DNA from: JBMYXZ01 sp049608925
GTDB taxonomy: Bacteria > Pseudomonadota > Alphaproteobacteria > JAGOMX01
DNA length: 16,126 nucleotides
NCBI GenBank assembly: GCA_049608925.1
Contig: JBMYXZ010000022.1
Coordinates: 1 to 16,126 of the forward strand
Direction of reading: 5' to 3'
Within the stretch, counting starts at the first letter, position 1. Every line of letters starts with the position of its first letter. Of this stretch, positions 1-6,238 are shown one piece after another. A program made the position numbers and the translations under genes. A model generated the notes under the pieces. That model had not been told where the DNA came from, made no database searches, and saw only the letters and a program-made list of their open reading frames with translations.

Positions 1-157
1 TGGACTCCGGGCATAAAGCCCGGAGCGTCGGAGTGTGGGGGAATGGTATTTGAATGTTCTGTTTGGCCCAGATTTTCCCGGCTTAATTTGTGTTTATACA
101 CATTAAAATATACTCAAAGCATTAATGAGTATACTCTTGAAGCATTTACCCCGGACA
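1..157 (-). repeat. Dispersed intergenic repeat, copy 1, with terminal palindrome
   Basis: Read on the minus strand, this begins TGTCCGGGGTAAA at 157 and ends with CATTCCCCCACACTCCGAC, followed by a GC-rich palindrome and the window edge. Positions 34-98 match 4939-5004 with only a handful of differences and one indel; the middle part (about 99-145) has diverged. The ends also resemble the rightward copies at 15924-16062 and 16085 onward, which share TGTCCGG..TAAA and ACACTCCGAC. No coding capacity is visible. It could be a non-autonomous element, an IS remnant or a structured RNA or terminator repeat; the sequence alone does not decide. Confidence 0.75.
5..25. repeat. GC-rich REP-like palindrome
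   Basis: CTCCGGGC (5-12) and GCCCGGAG (18-25) form a perfect 8-bp stem around the 5-base loop ATAAA. The core CCGGGC...GCCCGG resembles the short palindromic intergenic repeats common in alphaproteobacteria. Degenerate half-sites (CCCGGGCTAAGC near 15905 and CCCGCGGCTTGACCC near 16065) lie at the equivalent place beside the rightward repeat copies, so the palindrome seems to be part of a larger composite unit. Confidence 0.6.
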
Positions 158-175
158 CGGGTTGAAAGGGACCCC

Positions 176-637
176 CTACGTACGTCCGCGGACAACATAG
201 GTTCTGGCCAGAAAGTCGTGCAATCCCTGATTTTTTTCGGTAAAGGCAACCATAATGTATCCGATAAACATTATGAAGCCAGATAAGTAGCTGGCAAAGT
301 GCCGAAGAGACGCTTGCCCAAAGGAAATCTGTCTATAATCATAGTCAGTAACCATTACTCCAACGGCTAGTTTGCCTGGTGTGGCTTGAAAGTGAGAGGA
401 CGTGAATAAGGCGTCATAAAGCCAATAGGCAATCAACGTTAATCCCCATGCTGGGTGTATAAAGTTGCTATTGCTTGTATAGCTAGTGCCGAGCCATATC
501 TGTTCGGCAAAGAATATGTTGCCAATGATGCTAAGCACGCCCAGACAAATCATATTGTCGATGATCGCAGCGGCCACACGTCGCCAAAAGCCTCCGTACA
601 GGACTGTATCGATGTTTTGAGTTTCTTCCATATTCAC
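176..637 (-). CDS. RDD family membrane protein (tandem copy A)
   Basis: A 153-residue integral membrane protein of the RDD family, which has three or so transmembrane segments and generally unknown function (some members are linked to ion or solute exchange). Family marks are GFWRRVAAAIID near the N-terminus, with the Arg and Asp inside the first membrane segment, then YWLYDALF and TPGKLAVGV in the middle, and GYIMVAFTEKNQGLHDFLA near the end. The longest frame opens with GTG at 637; an ATG two codons in (629-631) is equally plausible, and neither has a clear Shine-Dalgarno. It lies 24 bases behind a second RDD gene and shares many segments with it, so the pair looks like a tandem duplication and is probably co-transcribed. 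Substrate unknown. Confidence 0.85.
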   Translation of the reverse strand: MNMEETQNIDTVLYGGFWRRVAAAIIDNMICLGVLSIIGNIFFAEQIWLGTSYTSNSNFIHPAWGLTLIAYWLYDALFTSSHFQATPGKLAVGVMVTDYDYRQISFGQASLRHFASYLSGFIMFIGYIMVAFTEKNQGLHDFLARTYVVRGRT

Positions 638-661
638 AGTTTGATAAATTATTATAAGCTG

Positions 662-1057
662 TTAATTATCTACGATAACATAAGTCTTTGCAAGTTTATC
701 ATGCAGTCCCTGTTTTTTACTAGTGAAGGCAACCATGATATACCCTATCCATAGCGTTAAGGTTGAGAAGCTTTTACACATAAAACGCAGTGTTGATTCT
801 GCCCAAGTTAGCCTTTCAAGCTCTTTGTCTACAACTCTAATTCCTAAGGCGCGCTTCCCTGGAGTGCCTTGCAATTTTGAGCATTCGAATAACGAATAGT
901 AAAGCCAAAATATCATGACTGATATTTCTCCGACGATGAGAGGCATGTGCTCACTTAAAAGTATCAATGGTACGATCCAAGGAAGGTTTATAACAAGGTC
1001 AATGATGGATGCAGCAACGCGCAGCCAAAAGCCAGCATACCTGATATTTTTATTCAT
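662..1057 (-). CDS. RDD family membrane protein (tandem copy B)
   Basis: A 131-residue RDD-domain membrane protein, upstream neighbour and paralogue of the gene at 176-637. It has the same landmarks in the same order: GFWLRVAASIID in the first hydrophobic segment, FWLYYSLF, TPGKRALGIRVVD, then WIGYIMVAFTSKKQGLHDKLA before the C-terminus. The loop between the first two membrane segments is shorter than in copy A. The start is ATG at 1055-1057, preceded by a CGGGG stretch at a suitable Shine-Dalgarno distance. Function is not predictable beyond an inner-membrane protein. It may belong to a leftward transcript with gltA, but 93 bases without a gene separate it from the preceding small ORF. Confidence 0.87.
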   Translation of the reverse strand: MNKNIRYAGFWLRVAASIIDLVINLPWIVPLILLSEHMPLIVGEISVMIFWLYYSLFECSKLQGTPGKRALGIRVVDKELERLTWAESTLRFMCKSFSTLTLWIGYIMVAFTSKKQGLHDKLAKTYVIVDN

Positions 1058-1150
1058 ATAATAACCCCGAAAAATAACTCACATATTATATACTATCAAA
1101 TTGAGATTAAAAAATGTTTAAGCTATATCAGGCCTTGGCATGCTTTTGAA

Positions 1151-1363
1151 TTACAGCAGCCACAACAATGATGACGCCAGCGCTGCAAAGCCTCCCCAGG
1201 CAAGTATCCATCTTATAACCACCTTAAAAGGCGGGCGGTTTTCGTTGATGGGCTTGTGCACCACAACCGTAGACCCAACCCCATAGCTGATAGCTGTCCT
1301 GGGGTCGGGCTTTGGTTCCGCGCGAATATGGCGCGATAGCGTGGTTGAATTATTTGCGCTCAT
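1151..1363 (-). CDS. Possible small tail-anchored membrane protein
   Basis: A 70-residue frame from ATG 1363 (an upstream in-frame GTG at 1393 would add 10 residues). The N-terminal 45 residues are polar; the C-terminus is one hydrophobic segment (VVIRWILAWGGFAALASSLL at residues 48-67, ending LWLL at 67-70), a tail-anchored layout. It overlaps the last 14 bases of gltA in another frame, which would suit translational coupling, but no convincing Shine-Dalgarno precedes it. I recognise no family. For a real gene: the clean polar-then-membrane architecture and the otherwise unexplained gap between gltA and the RDD genes. Against: small size and no known homologue from reading alone. Confidence 0.42.
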   Translation of the reverse strand: MSANNSTTLSRHIRAEPKPDPRTAISYGVGSTVVVHKPINENRPPFKVVIRWILAWGGFAALASSLLWLL

Positions 1364-2714
1364 TGATCGGTACAAACTTGCGTGTTGGCTCACCCATATA
1401 CAACTGACGTGGGCGATATATACGCTGGTTTGGATCGCTCATCATTTCGTTCCATTGCGAAATCCAACCAACCGTACGGGCAACCGCAAAGATCGCTGTG
1501 AACATTGATGTAGGAATGCCCAAAGCACGGAAGATAATGCCGCTGTAGAAGTCCACATTTGGATACAGCTTGCGATCAACGAAATAGCTGTCCTCCAACG
1601 CGATGCGTTCCAGTTCAAGTGCCAAATCCAAGAGTGGTTCTTCTTTAATGCCCAAAGCATCCAATACTTCATAGCAAGTCTGTCGCATAACTTTGGCACG
1701 TGGATCATAGTTCTTGTAGACACGGTGACCAAAGCCCATTAAGCGGAATGGATCATTCTTATCCTTTGCACGTTCGATGAACTGCGGAATGTTTTTCTTA
1801 TCGCCAATGGTGCCAAGCATTTCCAAAACGGCTTCGTTGGCGCCGCCATGGGCAGGACCCCACAAAGAAGCCACACCACCTGATATACACGCAAACGGGT
1901 TGGCGCCGCTTGAGCCGGCCAAACGCACGGTTGAGGTTGAAGCATTCTGGCCATGATCAGCATGCAGGATAAAGATGCGATCCATGGCTTTTGCCAAGAT
2001 TGGATTTACGTCATATTCTTCCGTTGGCCACGCGTTAAACATATACAAGAAGTTTGACGCGTAATCTAAGCGGTTTTGCGGATATGGGAACGGATGGCCC
2101 AACGAGTGCCTATAGGCCAACGCCGCAATGGTTGGAACCTTTGCAATCAGGCGATGGCTGGCTAGCTCACGCTGCATTGGGTCAGAAATATCCAAGCTAT
2201 CGTGGTAGAACGACGCCAAACCACCAACAACACCCAGCATAACAGCCATCGGATGGCCTGAACGTGGAAACCCGCGGTAGAAGTTCAGAACTTGCTCATG
2301 AAGCAACGAGTGATGGGTGATTTGTGATTCAAAAGCAGACTTTTGATCTGCATTTGGTAGCTCACCATACATCAGCAAGTAGGCTACTTCTAAAAAGTTA
2401 CAGTGTTCAACAAGGTCTTCAATCGGATAGCCACGATAAAGTAGCACGCCATTGTTGCCATCTATATAGCTGATATTCGATGTACAGCTGGCAGTGGATG
2501 TAAAACCTGGATCATAAGTGCCGATTCCTGTGCTGCCCAAAAGTTTTTGAACGTCGAAAAATTTGCCACCCATCGAGCTTTGGTAAATCGGCATCTCAAA
2601 AGTTTGTTGGCCGACTCCATCTGCTGCAGGAAGGGTAACTGTTGCTGTTTCTCCGGTTTGGCTCATGTTCGAGTTTGCCCCTGGATTAATATTCTTTCTT
2701 TGCAAATTGTCCAT
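1350..2714 (-). CDS. gltA: Citrate synthase, type II
   Basis: Condenses oxaloacetate and acetyl-CoA to citrate, the entry step of the TCA cycle, in the cytoplasm. At 454 residues it is slightly longer than E. coli GltA (427) because of an N-terminal extension; from DPGFTSTASC (about residue 68) it aligns closely with E. coli throughout. The catalytic triad is present: His289 in GPAHGGANEA, His330 in MGFGHRVYKNYDPRA and Asp388 in YPNVDFYSG, equivalent to E. coli H264, H305 and D362. ATG 2714 is chosen because GGAA lies 5 bases upstream; a second ATG 16 codons in (MSQTGE) would remove part of the extension. It is divergent from the ceramidase-like gene at 2788; a promoter should lie within about 73 bases, but I see no clear consensus. 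Confidence 0.97.
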   Translation of the reverse strand: MDNLQRKNINPGANSNMSQTGETATVTLPAADGVGQQTFEMPIYQSSMGGKFFDVQKLLGSTGIGTYDPGFTSTASCTSNISYIDGNNGVLLYRGYPIEDLVEHCNFLEVAYLLMYGELPNADQKSAFESQITHHSLLHEQVLNFYRGFPRSGHPMAVMLGVVGGLASFYHDSLDISDPMQRELASHRLIAKVPTIAALAYRHSLGHPFPYPQNRLDYASNFLYMFNAWPTEEYDVNPILAKAMDRIFILHADHGQNASTSTVRLAGSSGANPFACISGGVASLWGPAHGGANEAVLEMLGTIGDKKNIPQFIERAKDKNDPFRLMGFGHRVYKNYDPRAKVMRQTCYEVLDALGIKEEPLLDLALELERIALEDSYFVDRKLYPNVDFYSGIIFRALGIPTSMFTAIFAVARTVGWISQWNEMMSDPNQRIYRPRQLYMGEPTRKFVPINERK

Positions 2715-2787
2715 ATCGTTTCCATGTCAATAATGATAAGCTTAGAACAGTTTACGCAACAATCCTATACAATTATTTAACAAAAAT

Positions 2788-3564
2788 ATGTTTCTACGCC
2801 TCAGCATCATTTTCACAATTTTCCTAGCGATGACCATAGTTTTATGGACATTTCCTGCTATTCCACAAGATCTTAGCTATCATATGTTTGCAGACCGTAG
2901 GACTTTGCATGGTATTCCCCATTTCTGGAATGTCGTGTCGAATATTCCGATCTTTCTGGTTGGGGTTTATACGCTGGTATCGCGTTTTTCTTCCGGAAAA
3001 GAGGTCCTGGCGGGCGAGTCATATCTATGGCGGCTGTGGACGGTGTTGGCAATAGCCGTTGCGGTTGGGTCAACATATTACCATACTGAACCTGAAAATC
3101 AGACGCTGATATGGGATAGGCTGCCGATTGCAATGCTGGCAGTGGTCTTGCTGGCATACTTTATCATGGATCGTGTTAATAACGAGGTGGGGTTGAAGGC
3201 CCTGCCTTTGTTACTGCTGTTGGGTGGTGCCAGTGTCATCTATTGGGGATACACCGAATTGATGGGGGCAGGCGACTTGCGGCCCTATATCCTGGTGCAG
3301 TATGGATCGATCGTTATGGTGCTTGCGCTGATGGTTGCTTTTGGCAGCCGATATACGCACAGCTGGCTGCTGGTAGTGGGATTAGGGTGGTATGGCGTCG
3401 CTAAAGTCTTTGAAATCCTGGACCATGAAATATATCGCTATCTCGAGTTTCAGATCAGCGGTCATACATTAAAGCATTTCTCGGTTGCTGCAGCACTGGC
3501 ATGCATTGCGTTGTATATGAAGCATAAGAAAGTAATACAAATGAAAAAGGTCAAAAAGCTATGA
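2788..3564 (+). CDS. CREST-superfamily (alkaline ceramidase-like) membrane protein
   Basis: A polytopic membrane protein of 258 residues with about seven hydrophobic segments. It carries the pattern of the CREST hydrolase superfamily (alkaline ceramidases, PAQR receptors, Per1): Ser95 and His99 in GSTYYH, Asp110 in WDRLP, and His226 and His230 in SGHTLKH. In characterised members these residues hold a catalytic zinc. The N-terminal FADRRTLHGIPHFWNVVSNIP is typical of bacterial proteins annotated as ceramidase-domain proteins. The actual substrate is unknown; amide hydrolysis of ceramide or another lipid is an inference from the fold. No Shine-Dalgarno is evident before the ATG. The stop overlaps the next start as ATGA, so the two genes are translationally coupled. 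Confidence 0.85.
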   Translation: MFLRLSIIFTIFLAMTIVLWTFPAIPQDLSYHMFADRRTLHGIPHFWNVVSNIPIFLVGVYTLVSRFSSGKEVLAGESYLWRLWTVLAIAVAVGSTYYHTEPENQTLIWDRLPIAMLAVVLLAYFIMDRVNNEVGLKALPLLLLLGGASVIYWGYTELMGAGDLRPYILVQYGSIVMVLALMVAFGSRYTHSWLLVVGLGWYGVAKVFEILDHEIYRYLEFQISGHTLKHFSVAAALACIALYMKHKKVIQMKKVKKL

Positions 3565-3833
3565 CGCCCGATCAGAACATAGCATTGCAAATGTTTACCT
3601 ATATATTTCAAGATCACAGCGAGCAATTTTTGTCCGAAACCGGTTATGGCTTGGATCAATTAAAAGAATGCTTGCTAGAGCCTGAAACCCTGGCAATGAT
3701 CATGGATTATATGCTGGAACGCGAAGATCTGCTGGTAGGATTTTGTCAGGCGGAAGGATATAAAATTCAAGATATCTGGCGGGCACGCATGAATCTTCCC
3801 GGGGCACCGCAAGAAGTTATCGTGTCTTCGTAA
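3561..3833 (+). CDS. DUF3572 family protein
   Basis: A 90-residue, acidic, mostly helical soluble protein. The arrangement ALQMFTYIFQD, then FLSETGYGLDQLKECLLEP, MIMDYMLEREDLLVGFCQAEG and WRARMNLPG matches DUF3572, a small family of unknown function largely restricted to alphaproteobacteria. Start ATG 3561 overlaps the TGA of the ceramidase-like gene by 4 bases (ATGA), so expression is tied to it; whether the products work together is not known. No signal peptide or membrane segment. Confidence 0.82.
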   Translation: MTPDQNIALQMFTYIFQDHSEQFLSETGYGLDQLKECLLEPETLAMIMDYMLEREDLLVGFCQAEGYKIQDIWRARMNLPGAPQEVIVSS

Positions 3834-3854
3834 AGTGTTAGCTTGCACAACTGA

Positions 3855-4910
3855 ATGAAAAATTTCTTATTGTTTTTTCTTACATTGTTCATGGCTGCAG
3901 AAGTTTTATCCTGTCAGATAGATGAAAGGGCCCCTGATGGGTCAGTCGCTAGAAGAATTGAAATACCTGAAGATATCTATCAGGAATCCAAGATTATATG
4001 TGAGAAATTTAACTTCAACCTGTCTCGCTTGGCATGCGTATTGTTTGACACGGCAGACATTGTTGCACCCATTTCAGAAAATAAAGATAAGTTCATCAGC
4101 CGATTGAAGCACATGATCATGATAAGGCGGTTTTATTGCCGTGTGTTGCCGTGTTCTGAAGTCTTCAGCCATGAAGAAGTTGACATTCCACAGTGTGATG
4201 GCAAGCGCGTTTTCTTCTTTGACTTGGATCATAGTCTTATAAAGGGGTTCAATTTTGCAGCATCTAAAGTTGACAGTTCAGAATCGTATGACTCGGAAGC
4301 TACAGAAAATGCTCTGTTTACAGGGTATATTCGCAGCAACGGGACTAGGTTTATGTTTTTTCAAACTATCCCACACCTGAAGAAGTTATTCCTATACTTG
4401 ATGCGTCAAGGGTATCTATTGGCGATATATTCAGCAGGTTGTGAGGATAGAAATCGTGGCTGGATGGGTGCCGTAGGGGCCCACCTGTTTGGCAAGCAAT
4501 GGTATTCAAAGCTTAAGAAGCAAGGGCATTTCAAAGTATTTTCCAGCCAGCATTGTTTTAAAGGCGAGGCGCGCAAAAACATATCAAAGATAGTGACAAA
4601 GTATTACCCCGATGCAGATATTAAGCGGTGCATTATGCTGGATGATTTGCTTATAAAGCCTGAGGGCAACCGGATTGGTTATAGTTTAAAGATGAATCCA
4701 ATGAAGCATGCAGCGGCATTTATTGCTGGGTGTGTGGCAGAATTTCGAGCGAGTAATGAACAAGGATCTATTTGGAAGATCTGCCGAAAAGCCAAGAGCT
4801 TTAAAAGACGTTCTAAAACAAATTGGGCGAGGTTCTTGATGTCTGGAGAAACAGCTTTAGGGCTGCGCCCAGCAGTGCCGCCAAATAATTTGAATGGATC
4901 CTGGGCGTAA
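3855..4910 (+). CDS. Exported HAD-superfamily (FCP1/NIF-like) putative phosphatase
   Basis: A 351-residue protein with an N-terminal signal peptide (MKNFLLFFLTLFMAAEVLSC); Cys20 after VLS could be an imperfect lipobox. The body carries HAD motifs in FCP1/NLI-interacting-factor style: FFFDLDHSL with the expected nucleophile Asp123 and acid/base Asp125; Ser193 in LAIYSAG as motif II; a likely Lys236 in CFKGEARK; and the acidic pair Asp263-Asp264 in CIMLDD. Phosphatase activity on a phosphoserine/threonine or small-molecule target is inferred. The region before motif I (about 30-115) and a basic C-terminal tail (about 310-351) match nothing I know. There are around a dozen cysteines, unusual for a cytosolic enzyme and consistent with an oxidising compartment. 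No clear Shine-Dalgarno. Bounded downstream by repeat sequence. Confidence 0.75.
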   Translation: MKNFLLFFLTLFMAAEVLSCQIDERAPDGSVARRIEIPEDIYQESKIICEKFNFNLSRLACVLFDTADIVAPISENKDKFISRLKHMIMIRRFYCRVLPCSEVFSHEEVDIPQCDGKRVFFFDLDHSLIKGFNFAASKVDSSESYDSEATENALFTGYIRSNGTRFMFFQTIPHLKKLFLYLMRQGYLLAIYSAGCEDRNRGWMGAVGAHLFGKQWYSKLKKQGHFKVFSSQHCFKGEARKNISKIVTKYYPDADIKRCIMLDDLLIKPEGNRIGYSLKMNPMKHAAAFIAGCVAEFRASNEQGSIWKICRKAKSFKRRSKTNWARFLMSGETALGLRPAVPPNNLNGSWA

Positions 4911-4938
4911 AGTTATAAATGTATGGGATATTTTGAGT

Positions 4939-5074
4939 TGTGGGGGAATGGTATTTGAATGTTCTATTTGGCCCAGATTTTCCCAGCTGAATTTCGTGTT
5001 TATGCAGGGCAAAATCAATACTAAGCATTGGTGCGCATGGGAGACTAACCCACCATTCTAAATTATCCCGGACA
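4939..5074 (-). repeat. Dispersed intergenic repeat, copy 2
   Basis: On the minus strand this starts GTGTCCGGGATAATTTAG near 5074 and ends CATTCCCCCACA at 4939. The final 65 bases match copy 1 (34-98) almost base for base; the first part instead resembles the rightward copies at 15924 and 16085 (TGTCCGGGATAA, then GGTG and a T-rich stretch). Copy 2 therefore bridges the two more divergent versions and shows they are one family. It fills most of the gene-free 263 bases between the HAD gene and tRNA-Gly. The remaining bases, 5075-5173, show no feature I can support. Confidence 0.75.
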
Positions 5075-5173
5075 CTCATGGAACAATCGGGGAGCATCGT
5101 CGTACAGAGCAGACAAATAACACAGCTAATATCGTAAATATAAAACCCAGAACACATTGACTTCATGAAATTC

Positions 5174-5248
5174 TGGAGCGGGCGAAGGGATTTGAACCCT
5201 CGACCTCAACCTTGGCAAGGTTGCGCTCTACCCCTGAGCTACGCCCGC
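5174..5248 (-). tRNA. tRNA-Gly (anticodon GCC)
   Basis: A 75-nt cloverleaf: acceptor stem GCGGGCG/CGCCCGC, D arm GCTCAGGGGTAGAGC, anticodon stem CAACC/GGTTG around loop TTGCCAA with anticodon GCC (5214-5216), T arm GAGGG-TTCAAAT-CCCTT with one G-U pair, discriminator T and an encoded CCA end (5174-5176). It reads GGC and GGU glycine codons. It stands alone, downstream of its own probable promoter. Confidence 0.97.
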
Positions 5249-5288
5249 TTATCAGATCGCTTAACGATCGTTAAGCACAGGCTGATAA
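5249..5288. repeat. Nested inverted repeat in the tRNA-Gly leader
   Basis: A perfect 18-base palindrome, GCTTAACGATCGTTAAGC (5259-5276), is enclosed by a second perfect inverted pair, TTATCAG (5249-5255) and CTGATAA (5282-5288). In leftward transcription it begins at the -10 region and ends directly against the 5' end of the mature tRNA. No T-run follows in either direction, so it does not look like an intrinsic terminator. It could be an operator or a processing structure for the tRNA precursor. Confidence 0.7.
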
Positions 5289-5312
5289 TACAAAATTCCC
5301 CACGGGATGCAA
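5285..5312 (-). promoter_or_regulatory. Probable sigma-70 promoter for tRNA-Gly
   Basis: On the minus strand, TTGCAT (5307-5312) and TATTAT (5285-5290) are separated by 16 bases. The -10 hexamer matches the consensus at 5 of 6 positions; the -35 matches only the TTG. The predicted start would fall about 25-30 bases before the tRNA, inside the inverted-repeat leader. The lpxL stop codon is about 20 bases upstream. Confidence 0.5.
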
Positions 5313-5332
5313 GCCCCTAAATGCATTTTTTT

Positions 5333-6238
5333 CTATTTTTTATCTTTTGGCCACCTGTTATGCACCCATAGCCATTGATCTGGGTGCTGCCGAACCCAGT
5401 CTTCGATCATCTGATTTACCTTGACCATTGCGGCTTTGGTGTCAGCATGCGCATCGCCCGTGTCTGGGATATCAATAGGCGGGTGGTAGGTTACACGAAA
5501 TTTAAAGCCGCCAAGGCGCTCCACTTGAGCGGGCACCAAGGGGCAATTGTATTTAATGGCCATGCGGGCCGCAGCAGGCGCCGTCATGGCGTCTCGGCCA
5601 AAGAATGGCACAGAGATACCGCGATTCATCTTTTGATCAACCAGTATGAAGAAATGGGTGCCGTCGTCTAAGGCATCAAGAATATTCTTGGCATCTCCTC
5701 GACCTTTTGTGAGAATATTTTGCTTGCCTCGACCTTGAGCGTACATGACGATTTTATCTACCCATGGGTTGTTGGTGGCGCGATACATCTGCGTCATGTT
5801 CAAGCCCCGTTGAGCTGCCGCGATGATTGCCACTTCCCAGCTGGCCAAATGTGCGCCAAATATAATCGCAGGCTTACCATCATTTTTCAGTTGGTCAATA
5901 ACGTCGGTTCCGATCACTTCTATCCGGTCGTCATTATAGAAATCTATGTCATATATGTTGGGGTATTCCCCCATAACGCGGCCAAAGTTATCCCAGACCC
6001 CCATAACCGTGTTAGATCTCTCTTGATCGGTAAGGTTAGGCAGGGCCCAGCTTAGGTTCTTCAAAGCGGTCTTGTGGGCTTTAGAGAGAGGTCCAACCGA
6101 TCGTAAGAGAAAGGCTCCTATGGATGATGCCCACGTTATAGGAAGGGAACGCCCTAGCAGATACAATGCGCCTGTGAAGAAGGCTTCAATCGGATAGCGT
6201 ACGGTGTGTCTAAGAAATCGCTTCAGCCATAAGGGCAT
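5333..6238 (-). CDS. lpxL: Lipid A biosynthesis acyltransferase (LpxL/HtrB type)
   Basis: A 301-residue inner-membrane-associated acyltransferase that adds a secondary acyl chain to (Kdo)-lipid IVA or a close precursor. The family HX4E motif is His130-LASW-Glu135 (GAHLASWE); further family marks are FFILVDQKMNRGISVPFFG, AAARMAIKYNCPLVPAQ and the C-terminal HPDQWLWVHNRWP. A TTG seven codons upstream (6259) gives a longer frame, but ATG 6238 has GGAG 8 bases upstream and is preferred. The start lies inside the end of lpxK (29-base overlap), indicating translational coupling in a kdsB-lpxK-lpxL operon. Whether it is functionally LpxL or an LpxM-like late acyltransferase cannot be told from sequence, so the symbol is provisional. 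Confidence 0.88.
   Translation of the reverse strand: MPLWLKRFLRHTVRYPIEAFFTGALYLLGRSLPITWASSIGAFLLRSVGPLSKAHKTALKNLSWALPNLTDQERSNTVMGVWDNFGRVMGEYPNIYDIDFYNDDRIEVIGTDVIDQLKNDGKPAIIFGAHLASWEVAIIAAAQRGLNMTQMYRATNNPWVDKIVMYAQGRGKQNILTKGRGDAKNILDALDDGTHFFILVDQKMNRGISVPFFGRDAMTAPAAARMAIKYNCPLVPAQVERLGGFKFRVTYHPPIDIPDTGDAHADTKAAMVKVNQMIEDWVRQHPDQWLWVHNRWPKDKK

Noticed and set aside
455..754. Plus-strand open frame of 99 codons over the RDD genes
   Set aside because: Antisense shadow of two well-supported RDD genes, with no family features of its own.
4813..5166. Minus-strand open frame of 117 codons across the HAD gene end and repeat copy 2
   Set aside because: It runs antisense through a confident gene's 3' end and through repeat sequence, has no recognisable domain, and the repeat portion is not conserved in frame in the other copies.
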